From: Actinokineospora pegani
Lineage (GTDB): Bacteria; Actinomycetota; Actinomycetes; Mycobacteriales; Pseudonocardiaceae
Direction of reading: 5' to 3'
Length of the DNA stretch: 64,000 nucleotides
NCBI RefSeq assembly: GCF_009745975.1
Contig: NZ_WHOL01000064.1
Location: 1-64,000 of the forward strand
In this document: positions 36,977-46,375 of the stretch, piece after piece
How positions within the stretch are numbered: position 1 is the first letter of the stretch
Layout of the letters: each line of letters begins with the position of its first letter
Position numbers and translations under genes: made by a program
The notes under the pieces: model-generated
What the model was told of the DNA's origin: nothing
The model's database searches: none
The model's input: the letters and a program-made list of their open reading frames with translations, nothing else

Positions 36977-39900
36977 TCAGCCCACCTGCCCCCACCGGCG
37001 CTCGTCCTCGCGGAACTCGGCCCGCAGCCGCTCCGCCTCCGCCGGGTCCAGGTTGTCCAGCAGGCTGTCGGCCACCACCGCAGACATGCGGCTCTGGTCC
37101 GGTTCGCCCGCCGCCTGGTGCGCCCGTTCCAGTGCCAGCAGTGCCCGGGCCTGCCACAGCACCGCGCCCTGGGCCTCGAACAGCTCCAGCGCGGCGCGCA
37201 GGTGCCCCACCGCGGAGGTGTGCGCGCCGTCGGCCAGGGCGATGTCGGCGAGGCCGTGCAGCGCGCGGCCCTCGATCAGGCGCTCGCCGACCTGCCTGGC
37301 CGTGGTCACCGCCTCGACGAAGGTCGCGGTGGCCTGGTCGCGCCTGCCGTCGTCGCGCTGCACCGCGGCCAGGCCTGCCAGCGCGTGCGCCTCGCCGATG
37401 CGGTCGTCGGTGGCGCGGACCAGGCGCAGCGCGTCGGTCAGCGCGTCCTCGGCCGCGGCCAGGTCGCCGGTGTGGTGGTGCGCCTCGCCCAGCCGGAAGG
37501 TGGCCTGGGCCTCGACGCGCACGCAGCGGGTGCGCCTGCTGATCTCCAGGGCGCGGCCGAGCATCTCCTTGGCCCGGCCGTGCTCGCCGTCGTCGAGGCG
37601 GGCGCCCGCCATGTTGTAGAGCACGTGCGCCTCGCCGACCTCGTCCCCGGCGGCGCGCAGGCCGATCAGCGCGGCCTCGTACTTGGCGGCCTGGGCGGCG
37701 CGGTCGCCGCGGAGGCCGTCGATGAAGGCCATGTTGCGCAGGACCAGGGCGTGCCCGTAGTCGTCGCCCTCCGCGGCGAAGATGCCCGCGGCGGGCTGGA
37801 ACAGCCGGGTGGCCTCGGTCAGCCGCTTCTGGAACATGTGCAGCGTGCCCAGCGAGTAGCGGGCGGCGGCGAAGCCCTTGCGGTTGCCCGCGGCCTCGGT
37901 GGTCCGCAGCGCGGTCAGGCTGGTCTCGCGCCAGTCGTCGAAGTAGCCCTTGGACTCGAACAGGGTGACGGCGGTCAGCGCCAGCTCCCAGCACAGCTCG
38001 TGGTGGCCCAGCTCGGCCGCCTGGTGCACCGCGCAGCACAGCGCGCGCCGCTCGGCCTCCCACCAGCCGCCCGGGTCCGCGACCACGTCGTCGAGGGCCT
38101 CCTCGGGCACCGCCTGTTCCGGGGTGGTGCCGGTGAGCAGGGTGTACTCGCCGCCGTACTCGTGCCGGTGGGCGACCCTGGTCAGGGTCAGCCAGCCGCC
38201 CAGGGCGGTGCGCAGCGCGTCGGCCTGCTCCTGCGGCGGGTCGGCGGCGGCCAGCTCGCGGGCGTAGACGCGGACCAGGTCGTGGAAGCGGTAGCGCACG
38301 TGCCGGGTGGACGGGGTGACCACGTCGATCAGGTGCGCGTCGACCAGGCTCTCCAGCACCTCCTCGGCCTCGGCCGGGTCGGCGTCGAGCAGCAGCGCGG
38401 CCGTCCACGCGGCGAAGTCGGGGGTGTCGAGGCCTGCCAGCCGCCGCAGCAGCCGCTGCGCCTGCTCGCTCAGCGACCGGTAGGCCAGGGCCAGGGTGGG
38501 GCGCAGCTCGATGCCGCCGTGGGCGAACTCGTCGAGCCTGCGCTCCTCGTTGTGCAGCCTGCGCACCAGGCTGCTGACCCGCCAGTGCGCGCGGCCGGCG
38601 AGCCGGGCGCCCGCGATCCGCAGGGCCAGCGGGAGCCCGCCGCACAGCGCCGCGAGCTCGAGGGAGTCGGGCAGCTCGCCGAGCACCCGGTCGCTGCCCG
38701 CGATCCGGCCGAGCAGCTCCAGGGACAGGTCGGCGTCGAACACGTCCAGCGGCACCGGGACCGCGCCGGGGATGCCGCTGAGCCTGCGCCTGCTGGTCAC
38801 GATCACCGCGCAGTGCGCGGCGCCGGGCAGCAGGGCGGTGACCACCCGCTCGTCGACGACCTCGTCGAGCACCAGGAGCACCCGCTTGTCGGCCAGGGTG
38901 CTGCGGTAGAGGGCGGCGCGCTCGTCGGGCTCGCTGGGCACCGACGCGCCGGGCACGCCGAACGAGCGCAGGAACCGGGACTGGGTGGCGGCGATGTCGT
39001 CGGCCCAGGAGCAGCCGTCGACGGTGGTGTAGAGCTGCCCGTCGGGGAACGACTCGGCGAGCAGGTGCGCGGCGCGCACGGCCAGCGCGGTCTTGCCGAC
39101 CCCGCCCTTGCCGGTGATCGCGACGGCGCGCATCGCCCCGTCCTCGAGGTCGACGGCGGCGCGGATGGTGGTCAGCTCGGCCTCGCGGCCGGTGAAGTCG
39201 GGCAGCGCGGCGGGCAGCTCGCGCGGGACCACGGCGGGCTTCTGCGCCACCGGGACCGCGGTGGGGCGCGGGGCCGCGGCCGCGGGCGGCTCGGCGTCGG
39301 GCACCACGGCGTCGAGCGCGGGCTCGCGGTTGAGCATCGCCTGCTCGAGCTCGCGCAGCCGGGCGCTGGGCTCGACGCCGAGCTCGTCGGCGAAGGCCGC
39401 GCGCACCCGCCGGTAGCAGTCCAGGGCGTCGGCCTGCCTGCCCGCGCGGTAGAGCGCCAGCATCAGCGACTCGTGCAGCCGCTCCCGCCACGGGTGGCGG
39501 CCGACCAGGTCGAACAGCTCGCCGATGACCTCGTCGTGCCTGCCGAGGGCGATGAGCAGCCGCAGCCGGTCCTCGACGGCGCGCAGCCGCTGCTCGTCGA
39601 GCAGGACCGCCTCGCGGCGCACGAGCTCGCTGTCCACGCCGAGCAGGGCGGAGCCGTCCCACAGCGCGAGGGCCGCGCCCAGCGCGGCGGCGGCGGCCGC
39701 GGGCCTGCGGCACTCCTCGTGCTCGCGGGCGGTGGTGGTGAGCTCGGTGAAGCGCAACAGGTCGAGCTCGTCCGGGGCGACGTCGAGCAGGTACCCGCCC
39801 GCCTTGGTGACGATGGCCTCGGGCCTGCCGACCTGGGCCAGCACCCGGCGCAGCGCCGAGACGCAGATCTGGATCTGGGACCGGGCGGTCGCGGGGGGGT

Positions 39901-40057
39901 CGTCACCCCACACCGCCCTGGCGAGCACATCGACGGGGGCGACCCGGCCAGCGCGCACGGCGAGCACCGCGAGGGTCGCCTGCTGGCGGGGACCGCCGAT
40001 GTGCACGGATCTCTCCTCGTGCACGAGCTCGAGCGGCCCCAGGACTCTGACCCGCAT
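36977..40057 (-). CDS. SARP-family transcriptional activator, AfsR-like (SARP/BTAD/NB-ARC/TPR)
   Basis: About 1026 residues. N-terminal winged-helix (RVLGPLELVHEERSVHIGGPRQQATLAVL) and bacterial transcriptional activation domain (to about residue 250); NB-ARC ATPase with P-loop AITGKGGVGKTALAV near 319 and the Walker B LLVLDEVVDE; winged helix; then TPR-like repeats from about 680 to the end. Large SARPs of this type switch on antibiotic gene clusters by binding heptamer direct repeats and recruiting polymerase. It is the only regulator close to the polyketide cluster and on the same strand, so it is the prime candidate activator. Start taken at the ATG giving MRVRVLGPLE; an in-frame ATG nine codons earlier is possible. 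Confidence 0.93.
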   Translation of the reverse strand: MRVRVLGPLELVHEERSVHIGGPRQQATLAVLAVRAGRVAPVDVLARAVWGDDPPATARSQIQICVSALRRVLAQVGRPEAIVTKAGGYLLDVAPDELDLLRFTELTTTAREHEECRRPAAAAAALGAALALWDGSALLGVDSELVRREAVLLDEQRLRAVEDRLRLLIALGRHDEVIGELFDLVGRHPWRERLHESLMLALYRAGRQADALDCYRRVRAAFADELGVEPSARLRELEQAMLNREPALDAVVPDAEPPAAAAPRPTAVPVAQKPAVVPRELPAALPDFTGREAELTTIRAAVDLEDGAMRAVAITGKGGVGKTALAVRAAHLLAESFPDGQLYTTVDGCSWADDIAATQSRFLRSFGVPGASVPSEPDERAALYRSTLADKRVLLVLDEVVDERVVTALLPGAAHCAVIVTSRRRLSGIPGAVPVPLDVFDADLSLELLGRIAGSDRVLGELPDSLELAALCGGLPLALRIAGARLAGRAHWRVSSLVRRLHNEERRLDEFAHGGIELRPTLALAYRSLSEQAQRLLRRLAGLDTPDFAAWTAALLLDADPAEAEEVLESLVDAHLIDVVTPSTRHVRYRFHDLVRVYARELAAADPPQEQADALRTALGGWLTLTRVAHRHEYGGEYTLLTGTTPEQAVPEEALDDVVADPGGWWEAERRALCCAVHQAAELGHHELCWELALTAVTLFESKGYFDDWRETSLTALRTTEAAGNRKGFAAARYSLGTLHMFQKRLTEATRLFQPAAGIFAAEGDDYGHALVLRNMAFIDGLRGDRAAQAAKYEAALIGLRAAGDEVGEAHVLYNMAGARLDDGEHGRAKEMLGRALEISRRTRCVRVEAQATFRLGEAHHHTGDLAAAEDALTDALRLVRATDDRIGEAHALAGLAAVQRDDGRRDQATATFVEAVTTARQVGERLIEGRALHGLADIALADGAHTSAVGHLRAALELFEAQGAVLWQARALLALERAHQAAGEPDQSRMSAVVADSLLDNLDPAEAERLRAEFREDERRWGQVG

Positions 40058-40723
40058 CACATTCCCCGGCGATCGGCGGTCCACAACAACGAGCGAAACG
40101 CGTTTCCAGTGCGGGGAACGCGAGCTGACGTCGGTTTCCTTTTACCCCGCCGCAATGACAGTCCGCCCCTCGTCAGCAATCGCAGATCCGGGACACAGTG
40201 TAGGACACCACGCGCCGCCGTCGACCGTCTTCTCGCACGTCACCCTCATCCCGTGACAGGCGCCGGGCCAGGTGGCCACCCGGTCACCCGAATGGGCCGA
40301 CACGCTGGTCCGGGCCTTGTTTTCCAGCGATCCGCCGGGCCTGTCAATAACGGAGAGCGACGTTGTGAAATACCAGCGGGGTCTTCCCGGAAATGACGCC
40401 GAACGGACGAAGGAACGCCCCTGAACGGCTGCCGGAGCACCGCGGGCACGGGCAAAGCCGCGCCACTCTCCGTGATCGAACTCGACACCAGGGTAACGCC
40501 TGCGGCCAGGCGTCGCGGGGAGTGGTCGCCCATCCCCGCTGAGCAGGCATTTCCCGAATTCTTTGTGAGCGTTGTCATACATGTCCGGAACCTGCCATTT
40601 CGCGTCCACAGTGGACCAACCCGGCCCGGGCGCCCCTGCGCCGTGCCGGTTCCGCTGGGAACAGTTGGCGCGCAGCGGAAGTCCTGCCGGGAACTGTCGG
40701 TGGGCGGGTATAACGTCTGCGCC

Positions 40724-42715
40724 GTGGACGCTCGGGAACGTATCCAGGAACTCGCCGACCAGGTCGTGGCGCTGCGCGACGCCTACTACCGCGGCTCGCC
40801 GTCGGTGGCCGACGCCGAGTACGACGCCATCGAGGACGAGTTGCGCGGGCTCATCGAGGCGAACCCGGACCTGGCCCCGGACCCGAACCCGCTGGAGCAG
40901 GTGGGCGCGCCCGCGGTGCTGCACGCGCCGGTCCGGCACTCGCGGCCGATGCTGTCGCTGGAGAAGGCGACCAAGGCCGAGCAGGTGGCGGCGTTCCTCG
41001 CGCGCTTCCCCGGGCAGTCGGTGGTGGTCATGCCGAAGCTGGACGGGCTGTCGCTGGCGGTGGTCTACGAGGACGGGCGGCTGGCCAGGGCGATCACCCG
41101 CGGCGACGGGACCACCGGCGACGACGTGACGCCCCTGGTGCGCGCGCTGACCGACGGCGTGCCGGACCGGGTCGAGGCGCCCGGGCGGGTGGAGGTGCGC
41201 GGCGAGGCGGTGATGCTGCGCTCGACCTTCGCCGCCTACAACGCCGCCCACCCGGACAAGCCGCTGATCAACCCGCGCAACGCCGCCGCGGGCACGCTGC
41301 GCGCCAAGGACCCGGCCACCGTCGCCGAGCGCAGGCTGCGGTTCCTGGCCTTCGACCTGATGACCGAGACCGACTCCGCCGACGCCGACCTGGAAGCCGG
41401 GCTGACCGCGCTCGGGTTCACCGTCGCCGACATGCGCCACTGCGTCGACGCCGAGGCCGCGCAGGCGGTGATCACCACGATCGAGGCCCAGCGCAACGAG
41501 CTGGACTACGACCTCGACGGGGCCGTGCTGCGCCTGGCCGACCGCGACGCGTTCGCCGCCGCGGGCACCCGGTCGAACTCCCCGCGCGGCGCGCTGGCGT
41601 TCAAGTTCGCCGCCGAGGAGAAGACGACGGTGCTGTCCGATGTGGTCTGGGACGTGGGCAAGACCGGCAAGATCGCCCCGGTCGCGCACCTGGAGCCGGT
41701 GTTCGTCGGCGGCACCACCGTCACCCGCGCGACCCTGGCCAACCAGGAGGTGATCCGCGCCCGCGGCATCCGGATCGGCGACACGGTGCTGGTGCGCCGC
41801 GCGGGCGACGTGATCCCGTTCGTCGCGGGCGTGCTCGACGCCGCCCAGCGCACCGGCGCCGAGCGCGAGATCGTCCCGCCCGCCACCTGCCCGTCGTGCG
41901 GCCAGGGCCTGACCGAGCAGGGCAACAGCCGCGAGCTGTTCTGCACCAACGTCGCCTGCCCGGCGCAGACCGTGCGCAGGCTCATCCACTGGGCCTCCCG
42001 CGCCGCCGCCGACATCGAGGCCGTGGGCGGGGTGTGGATCGAGCGCCTCGCCGAGGCGGGCCTGCTCGAACAGCCCTCCGACTTCTACCGCCTGAGCACC
42101 GGGCAGCTCCTGGAGTTCGACCGCATCGGCGAGGTCTCGGCGGCCCGCATGATCGAGTCCATCGACGCCAGCCGCGCGGTCGGCCTGCGCCGCGCGCTGA
42201 TCGGCCTGGCCATCCCCATGGCCTCCGAGGGCACCGCCACCCGCCTGTGCCGCGCGGGCTTCACCTCCCTCGAGGAAGTCGCCGACGCGGGCGAGGAACG
42301 CCTGGTGCAGGTCGAGGACATCGGCCCCAAGGTCGCCGCCTCCCTCACCGAGCACCTCACCCGCCTGCGCCCCGAACTCGACCGCCTCCGAGCCCAGGGC
42401 GTCTCCCTGGACGTCCGCGAGGAAGACCTCCCCCCGCGGATCTCCGCCGACGCCCCCCTCAAGGACAAGACGGTCGTCATCACCGGGACCATCAGCGACC
42501 CCCGCTCCGGCGAGAAGATCCCCCGCCCCACCTTCCAGCGCCTGTGCGAGAGAGCGGGCGCCACCACCGCCACCTCGGTCTCGGCCAACACCGACATGCT
42601 CATCACCGGGGCCGACGTGGGCGCCAGCAAGATCGCCAAGGCCGAGAAGCTGGAGGTCCGAGTGGTGGACCAGTCCGAGATCTGGCCCCTCCTCATCACC
42701 GCGGGCCTAGCCTGA
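40724..42715 (+). CDS. ligA: NAD-dependent DNA ligase, divergent LigA type
   Basis: 663 residues, GTG start. Ia domain with NAD-binding region; adenylation Lys near 105 in MPKLDGLS (the usual LigA reads ELKIDG); NPRNAAAGTLR; OB fold; a four-Cys zinc finger (CPSCGQ...CTNVACPAQ); helix-hairpin-helix repeats (ADAGEERLVQVEDIGPKVA); and a C-terminal BRCT domain (DKTVVITGTISDPRSG). It seals nicked DNA using NAD. The divergent active-site context and its position beside a biosynthetic cluster suggest a second, non-housekeeping ligase; this cannot be confirmed without the rest of the genome. Confidence 0.93.
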   Translation: MDARERIQELADQVVALRDAYYRGSPSVADAEYDAIEDELRGLIEANPDLAPDPNPLEQVGAPAVLHAPVRHSRPMLSLEKATKAEQVAAFLARFPGQSVVVMPKLDGLSLAVVYEDGRLARAITRGDGTTGDDVTPLVRALTDGVPDRVEAPGRVEVRGEAVMLRSTFAAYNAAHPDKPLINPRNAAAGTLRAKDPATVAERRLRFLAFDLMTETDSADADLEAGLTALGFTVADMRHCVDAEAAQAVITTIEAQRNELDYDLDGAVLRLADRDAFAAAGTRSNSPRGALAFKFAAEEKTTVLSDVVWDVGKTGKIAPVAHLEPVFVGGTTVTRATLANQEVIRARGIRIGDTVLVRRAGDVIPFVAGVLDAAQRTGAEREIVPPATCPSCGQGLTEQGNSRELFCTNVACPAQTVRRLIHWASRAAADIEAVGGVWIERLAEAGLLEQPSDFYRLSTGQLLEFDRIGEVSAARMIESIDASRAVGLRRALIGLAIPMASEGTATRLCRAGFTSLEEVADAGEERLVQVEDIGPKVAASLTEHLTRLRPELDRLRAQGVSLDVREEDLPPRISADAPLKDKTVVITGTISDPRSGEKIPRPTFQRLCERAGATTATSVSANTDMLITGADVGASKIAKAEKLEVRVVDQSEIWPLLITAGLA

Positions 42716-42905
42716 CCCAGCCCCCGGCCACGAGTACGGGACTGTCCAAGGTCAGCTCGGTGGCTTCCGGCCTGAACCCACTTGGCCCCGGGGACCCCGG
42801 AGGACACCCACCAGTCCAGGATGGCCGGACGCCCTCACGGTTACACCGCCCGACACCGGGTATCCCCACCCCCACAACCAGCGAACCCCTGGGAGGGCCA
42901 TCGGC

Positions 42906-43808
42906 ATGGGCGCGAACGCAGCCGAGATTTTCCGCCAGTGGGTCGAAGCCGGAGAGGCCACCCTCCCCCTGCCCGGCAGCGGCGCCACCGGCAAGCGCTG
43001 GGCGGGTCTGGCGCGGATGGGCGCCACCGACCTCGCGGCCGCCCGCCTGGCCGAGGGCCACGCCGACGCCGAGGCCGTCCTGGCCGAACTCGACTCCCCG
43101 CCACCCCGCCCCGGCGAGCTGTGGGGGATCTGGGCAGCGGCCCCCAAGACCCTCACGGCCGAACACACCGACGACGGTTGGCGGATCACCGGAGACCGCC
43201 CCTGGTGCTCCGGCGCGCACACCCTCACCCACGCCCTGGTCACCGCGGGCGACCAACTCTTCCGCGTGCGAACGGCCGACGCCACCCCCATAGCGGGGAC
43301 CTGGCCCGCCACCGGCATGGCCCGCAGCGACAGCGGCGCCATGCGCTTCGACCGCACCCCCGCCGAGCCCGTCGGCGGACCAGGCGCCTACGTGGGCCGC
43401 CCCGGCTTCTGGCACGGCGGGATCGGCGTCGCCGCGGTGTGGTTCGGCGGGGCCTGCTCGATCGCCCAGCCCCTCTACGACCTGGTCGCCCCCGATCCGC
43501 ACGCCCTCGCCCACCGCGGCGCGGTCGAGGAGCTGCTGGCCACCGGGGAGGCGGTGTTCGCCGAGGCGGCGCGGGAGGTCGACGCCGCGCCGGGGGCGGA
43601 CGCGGAGGCGCTCGCGCTGCGGGTGCGCGCCGCGGTGGACCGGATCGCCGCGGCCGTGCTCGACCACGTCGGCCGGGGGACCGGCGCCGGGCCGCTGTGC
43701 GCGAACGAGGCGCACGGGCAGCGGGTCGCCGACCTGACCGTCTACCTGCGGCAGGGCCACGCCGAACGCGACCTGGCCCGGCTGGGCGAGCTGGCGGTGC
43801 GGCGGTGA
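42906..43808 (+). CDS. Acyl-CoA dehydrogenase-like flavoprotein (short)
   Basis: 300 residues, shorter than the usual 380. The middle domain shows LWGIWAAAPKTLTAEHTDDGWRITGDRPWCSGAHTLTHALV, as in acyl-CoA dehydrogenases; the C-terminal helical domain is shortened and the standard catalytic Glu segment is not evident. Start: ATG with GGGAGGG ribosome site. First gene of a four-gene operon whose members overlap by four bases each. It may act on an acyl group used by its neighbours rather than in fatty acid degradation. Confidence 0.8.
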   Translation: MGANAAEIFRQWVEAGEATLPLPGSGATGKRWAGLARMGATDLAAARLAEGHADAEAVLAELDSPPPRPGELWGIWAAAPKTLTAEHTDDGWRITGDRPWCSGAHTLTHALVTAGDQLFRVRTADATPIAGTWPATGMARSDSGAMRFDRTPAEPVGGPGAYVGRPGFWHGGIGVAAVWFGGACSIAQPLYDLVAPDPHALAHRGAVEELLATGEAVFAEAAREVDAAPGADAEALALRVRAAVDRIAAAVLDHVGRGTGAGPLCANEAHGQRVADLTVYLRQGHAERDLARLGELAVRR

Positions 43809-44506
43809 CCGCCATCGAGGGCGCGGGCACCGCCGAGGAGCTCTGGCAGGCCTGGCCCGCGCTCGACGCGCTGCCCCGCTTCACCCCCGACGACCGGCCG
43901 CTGGTGGTCGTCGCGCCGCACCCGGACGACGAGGTGCTCGGCGTGGGCGGGCTGATGGCGCTGTCGGGGCGGGTGCGGCTGGTCGCGGTGACCGACGGCG
44001 AGGCCTCGCACCCCGGCTCGTCCGCGCGCACGCCCGCCGAGATGGCCGCGACGCGCAGGCGGGAGACCGCCGACGCGCTGGCCGTCCTGGGGGTCACCCC
44101 CGAGGTCGAGCGCCTGGGCATGCCCGACGGCGGCATCGACGAGGACGAGCTGGTCGAGCGCCTGACCGACCTGGTGCCGGACGACGCCTGGTGCGCGGCG
44201 ACCTGGCGCGGTGACGGCCACCCCGACCACGAGGCCGTGGGCCGCGCGGCCGCGCGGGTCAGCACCCGGCTGCTGGAGTACCCGGTGTGGGCCTGGCACT
44301 GGTCGCGCCCCGACGACCACCGCGTGCCGTGGTCCACGGCGCTGCGCCTCGACCTGCCCCCGGCGGTGGCCGAGGCCAAGCGGCGGGCCGCGCGCGCCTA
44401 CGCCAGCCAGGTCGAGCCGCTGGGCCCGGACCCGGCCGACGCCCCGATCCTGCCCCCGCCGGTGCTGGCCCGGCTCACCCGCGGGTACGAGGTGCTGTTC
44501 GGATGA
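43805..44506 (+). CDS. PIG-L family zinc deacetylase
   Basis: 233 residues. The signature LVVVAPHPDDEVLGVGGLMA (zinc ligands His and Asp) is near the start, DGEASHPGSS follows, and GDGHPDHEAVGRAA supplies the third ligand. PIG-L enzymes remove acetyl from N-acetylglucosamine-containing compounds; mycothiol MshB is a relative. GTG start overlapping the previous stop as GTGA, and its stop overlaps the next ATG. Located between an acyl-CoA-dehydrogenase-like and a methyltransferase gene, it may free an amine that is then acylated or methylated. Confidence 0.92.
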   Translation: MTAIEGAGTAEELWQAWPALDALPRFTPDDRPLVVVAPHPDDEVLGVGGLMALSGRVRLVAVTDGEASHPGSSARTPAEMAATRRRETADALAVLGVTPEVERLGMPDGGIDEDELVERLTDLVPDDAWCAATWRGDGHPDHEAVGRAAARVSTRLLEYPVWAWHWSRPDDHRVPWSTALRLDLPPAVAEAKRRAARAYASQVEPLGPDPADAPILPPPVLARLTRGYEVLFG

Positions 44507-45096
44507 GCCTGGGAGCCAACCACTTCCGCGCCCTCTACGCCGCGGACCCGGACCCGTGGGGGTTCCGCACGCGCTGGTACGAGGAGCGCAAGCGGGCCTT
44601 GACCCTGGCCGCGCTGACCAGGCCGCGCTACCGCTCGGCGTTCGAGCCGGGCTGCTCGATCGGCGTGCTGACGAACGCGCTGGCCGACCGCTGCGACGCC
44701 GTCCTGGGCTGGGAGATCGACGCGGGCGCCCGGGCCGAGGCGCTGTCCAGCGCCCCCGCGCACGTGCGGGTCGAGCCGGGCCAGGTCCCCCAGGACTGGC
44801 CCGGGCAGCGCTTCGACCTCGTGGTCGTCTCCGAGATCGGCTACTTCCTCGACACCGAGGACCTCCGCCACCTCATCGACCGCTGCGTCGCCAGCCTCGA
44901 CGAGCAGGGCGAACTCGTCCTGGTCCACTGGCGACACCGCTCGTCCGACACCCCGCTGGACGGCGACACCGTGCACGCCGAGTTCCTGTGCCGCTCGGGC
45001 CTGCATCCCCTGGTCTCGCACAGCGAACCGGACTTCCGCCTCGCCGTGCTCGCCGCCGAGGAAACCTCCATCGCCGCCAGGGAGGGGTTGCGCTGA
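44503..45096 (+). CDS. NodS-like SAM-dependent methyltransferase
   Basis: 197 residues. HFRALYAADPDPWGFRTRWYEERKRALTL and FEPGCSIGVLTNALADRC (SAM site) match the NodS family, whose founder N-methylates the deacetylated end of the chitooligosaccharide in Nod-factor synthesis. FDLVVVSEIGYFLD follows as motif II. It overlaps the PIG-L stop as ATGA, so methylation of the amine released by the deacetylase is the natural inference. Confidence 0.88.
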   Translation: MSLGANHFRALYAADPDPWGFRTRWYEERKRALTLAALTRPRYRSAFEPGCSIGVLTNALADRCDAVLGWEIDAGARAEALSSAPAHVRVEPGQVPQDWPGQRFDLVVVSEIGYFLDTEDLRHLIDRCVASLDEQGELVLVHWRHRSSDTPLDGDTVHAEFLCRSGLHPLVSHSEPDFRLAVLAAEETSIAAREGLR

Positions 45097-45734
45097 GCGG
45101 CATCGAGGTCGTCGTCCCCGCGCACGACGAGGCCGAGACCATCACCGCCTGCCTGAACGCACTGGCCGCCGCGGCGGTGGGCAGCCCGGTGCCGGTGCGC
45201 GTCACGGTGGTCGCCGACGCCTGCACGGACCCCACCGCCGACCTGGCCAGGGCCGCGGGCGCCAGGGTGGTCGAGGTCGAGGCGCGCAACGTCGGCGCCG
45301 CCCGCGCCACCGGCTTCGCCCTGGCCGAACCGCACGCGCGCTGGTTCGCCACCACCGACGCCGACAGCCTGGTGCCCCCGACCTGGTTCACCGACCACCT
45401 CGCGGTGGCCGCCGACCTGGTGGCGGGCGCCGTCGACGTCCTCGACTGGTCGGGCTGGCCCCAGCACCTGCCCGCCCACTACCGCTCCCGCTACTCCCGG
45501 GGCAGGGAGCACGTGCACGGCGCCAACCTCGGCATCACCTCCGCCGCCTACGCCGCGATCGGCGGCTTCACGTCCTTGGTGGACGGTGAGGACGCCGACC
45601 TGGTGGACCGCGCCAAGACCGCGGGCCTGACCGTCGTGCACGCCCGCACCGCCCCCGTCACCACCAGCGGCAGGCGCTTCGGCCGCTGCCCGGCGGGGTT
45701 CGCGGGCCACCTGCGCGCCCTGGCTTCGTCATGA
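45093..45734 (+). CDS. Family-2 glycosyltransferase (CTG start)
   Basis: 213 residues. GT2 features: IEVVVPAHDEAETITACLNAL at the start, VVADACTDPTADLARAAGARVV, the metal-binding FATTDADSLVPPTWF, and the acceptor-side HGANLGITSAAYAAIGGF followed by GEDADLVDRA. The only in-frame start that fits is CTG at 45093, preceded by GGAGGGG and overlapping the methyltransferase stop as CTGA. It is the last gene of the operon and probably builds or extends the sugar backbone that the other three enzymes modify. Confidence 0.87.
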   Translation: MSGIEVVVPAHDEAETITACLNALAAAAVGSPVPVRVTVVADACTDPTADLARAAGARVVEVEARNVGAARATGFALAEPHARWFATTDADSLVPPTWFTDHLAVAADLVAGAVDVLDWSGWPQHLPAHYRSRYSRGREHVHGANLGITSAAYAAIGGFTSLVDGEDADLVDRAKTAGLTVVHARTAPVTTSGRRFGRCPAGFAGHLRALASS

Positions 45735-45798
45735 CGCACTGGTGGCGTCCGCGGGTGAGGCCGGTGTGGGCGGCGCGCTGCTCCACCTCCGACTCAGC

Positions 45799-46260
45799 TC
45801 AGTCGAGGCAGAACTCGTTGCCCTCGGGGTCGGTCATGACGATGTGGCCGTGGGCCATCGGCGGGGCGGGCTCGTGGCGCTCGACCCGCGTCGCGCCCAG
45901 GGCGGTGAGGCGGTCGCACTCGGCCTCCAGGGCGGCCATCCGGTCGGCGCCCTGGAGGCCGGGGGCGGCGCGGATGTCGAGGTGGACGCGGTTCTTGCCG
46001 CTCTTGTCCTCGGGAACCCGCTGGAAGAACACCCTGGGTCCCCGGCCGTCCGGGTCCTCGATGGCGGAACTGGTGTCGCGCTGGTCCTCCGGCACGCCGA
46101 TCCCCGCCAGGAAGTCGTCCCAGGCGGCCAGGGCGTCGGCGCCCTCGGGGAGGGTGACGCCGGGCGGGGCGGGGTGGACGTAGCCCAGGGCCCCGCGCCA
46201 GAAGGTGGACAGCGCTCGGGGGTCGTGGGCGTCGAAGGTGACTTGGATGACGCGGCTCAT
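45799..46260 (-). CDS. VOC/glyoxalase-like protein
   Basis: 153 residues, two beta-alpha-beta-beta-beta units: IQVTFDAHDPRALSTFWRGALGY, RVFFQRVPEDKSGKNRVHLDI, then HIVMTDPEGNEFCLD. This is the actinobacterial glyoxalase_6-type family, many of which bind drugs or act as uncharacterised dioxygenases. It converges on the GT2 gene and diverges from the acetyltransferase gene. Substrate unknown. Confidence 0.85.
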   Translation of the reverse strand: MSRVIQVTFDAHDPRALSTFWRGALGYVHPAPPGVTLPEGADALAAWDDFLAGIGVPEDQRDTSSAIEDPDGRGPRVFFQRVPEDKSGKNRVHLDIRAAPGLQGADRMAALEAECDRLTALGATRVERHEPAPPMAHGHIVMTDPEGNEFCLD

Positions 46261-46299
46261 CGGGGTGCTCCATTCGTCAGGCGGGTTCGCGACCACCCT

Positions 46300-46338
46300 G
46301 CCATCCCTCGCGGACAGGAACGGTCCGCGAGGGATGGC
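46300..46338. repeat. 16-base perfect inverted repeat between divergent genes
   Basis: GCCATCCCTCGCGGAC and its exact complement are separated by seven bases (AGGAACG). It sits between the VOC start (46260) and the acetyltransferase start (46376). It could be an operator shared by the two genes or a hairpin in one leader; a terminator at this place would be unusual. Confidence 0.7.
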
Positions 46339-46375
46339 GGGCAAACGGCGTTGCCGAAGCGGCGGCCGCATCGAC

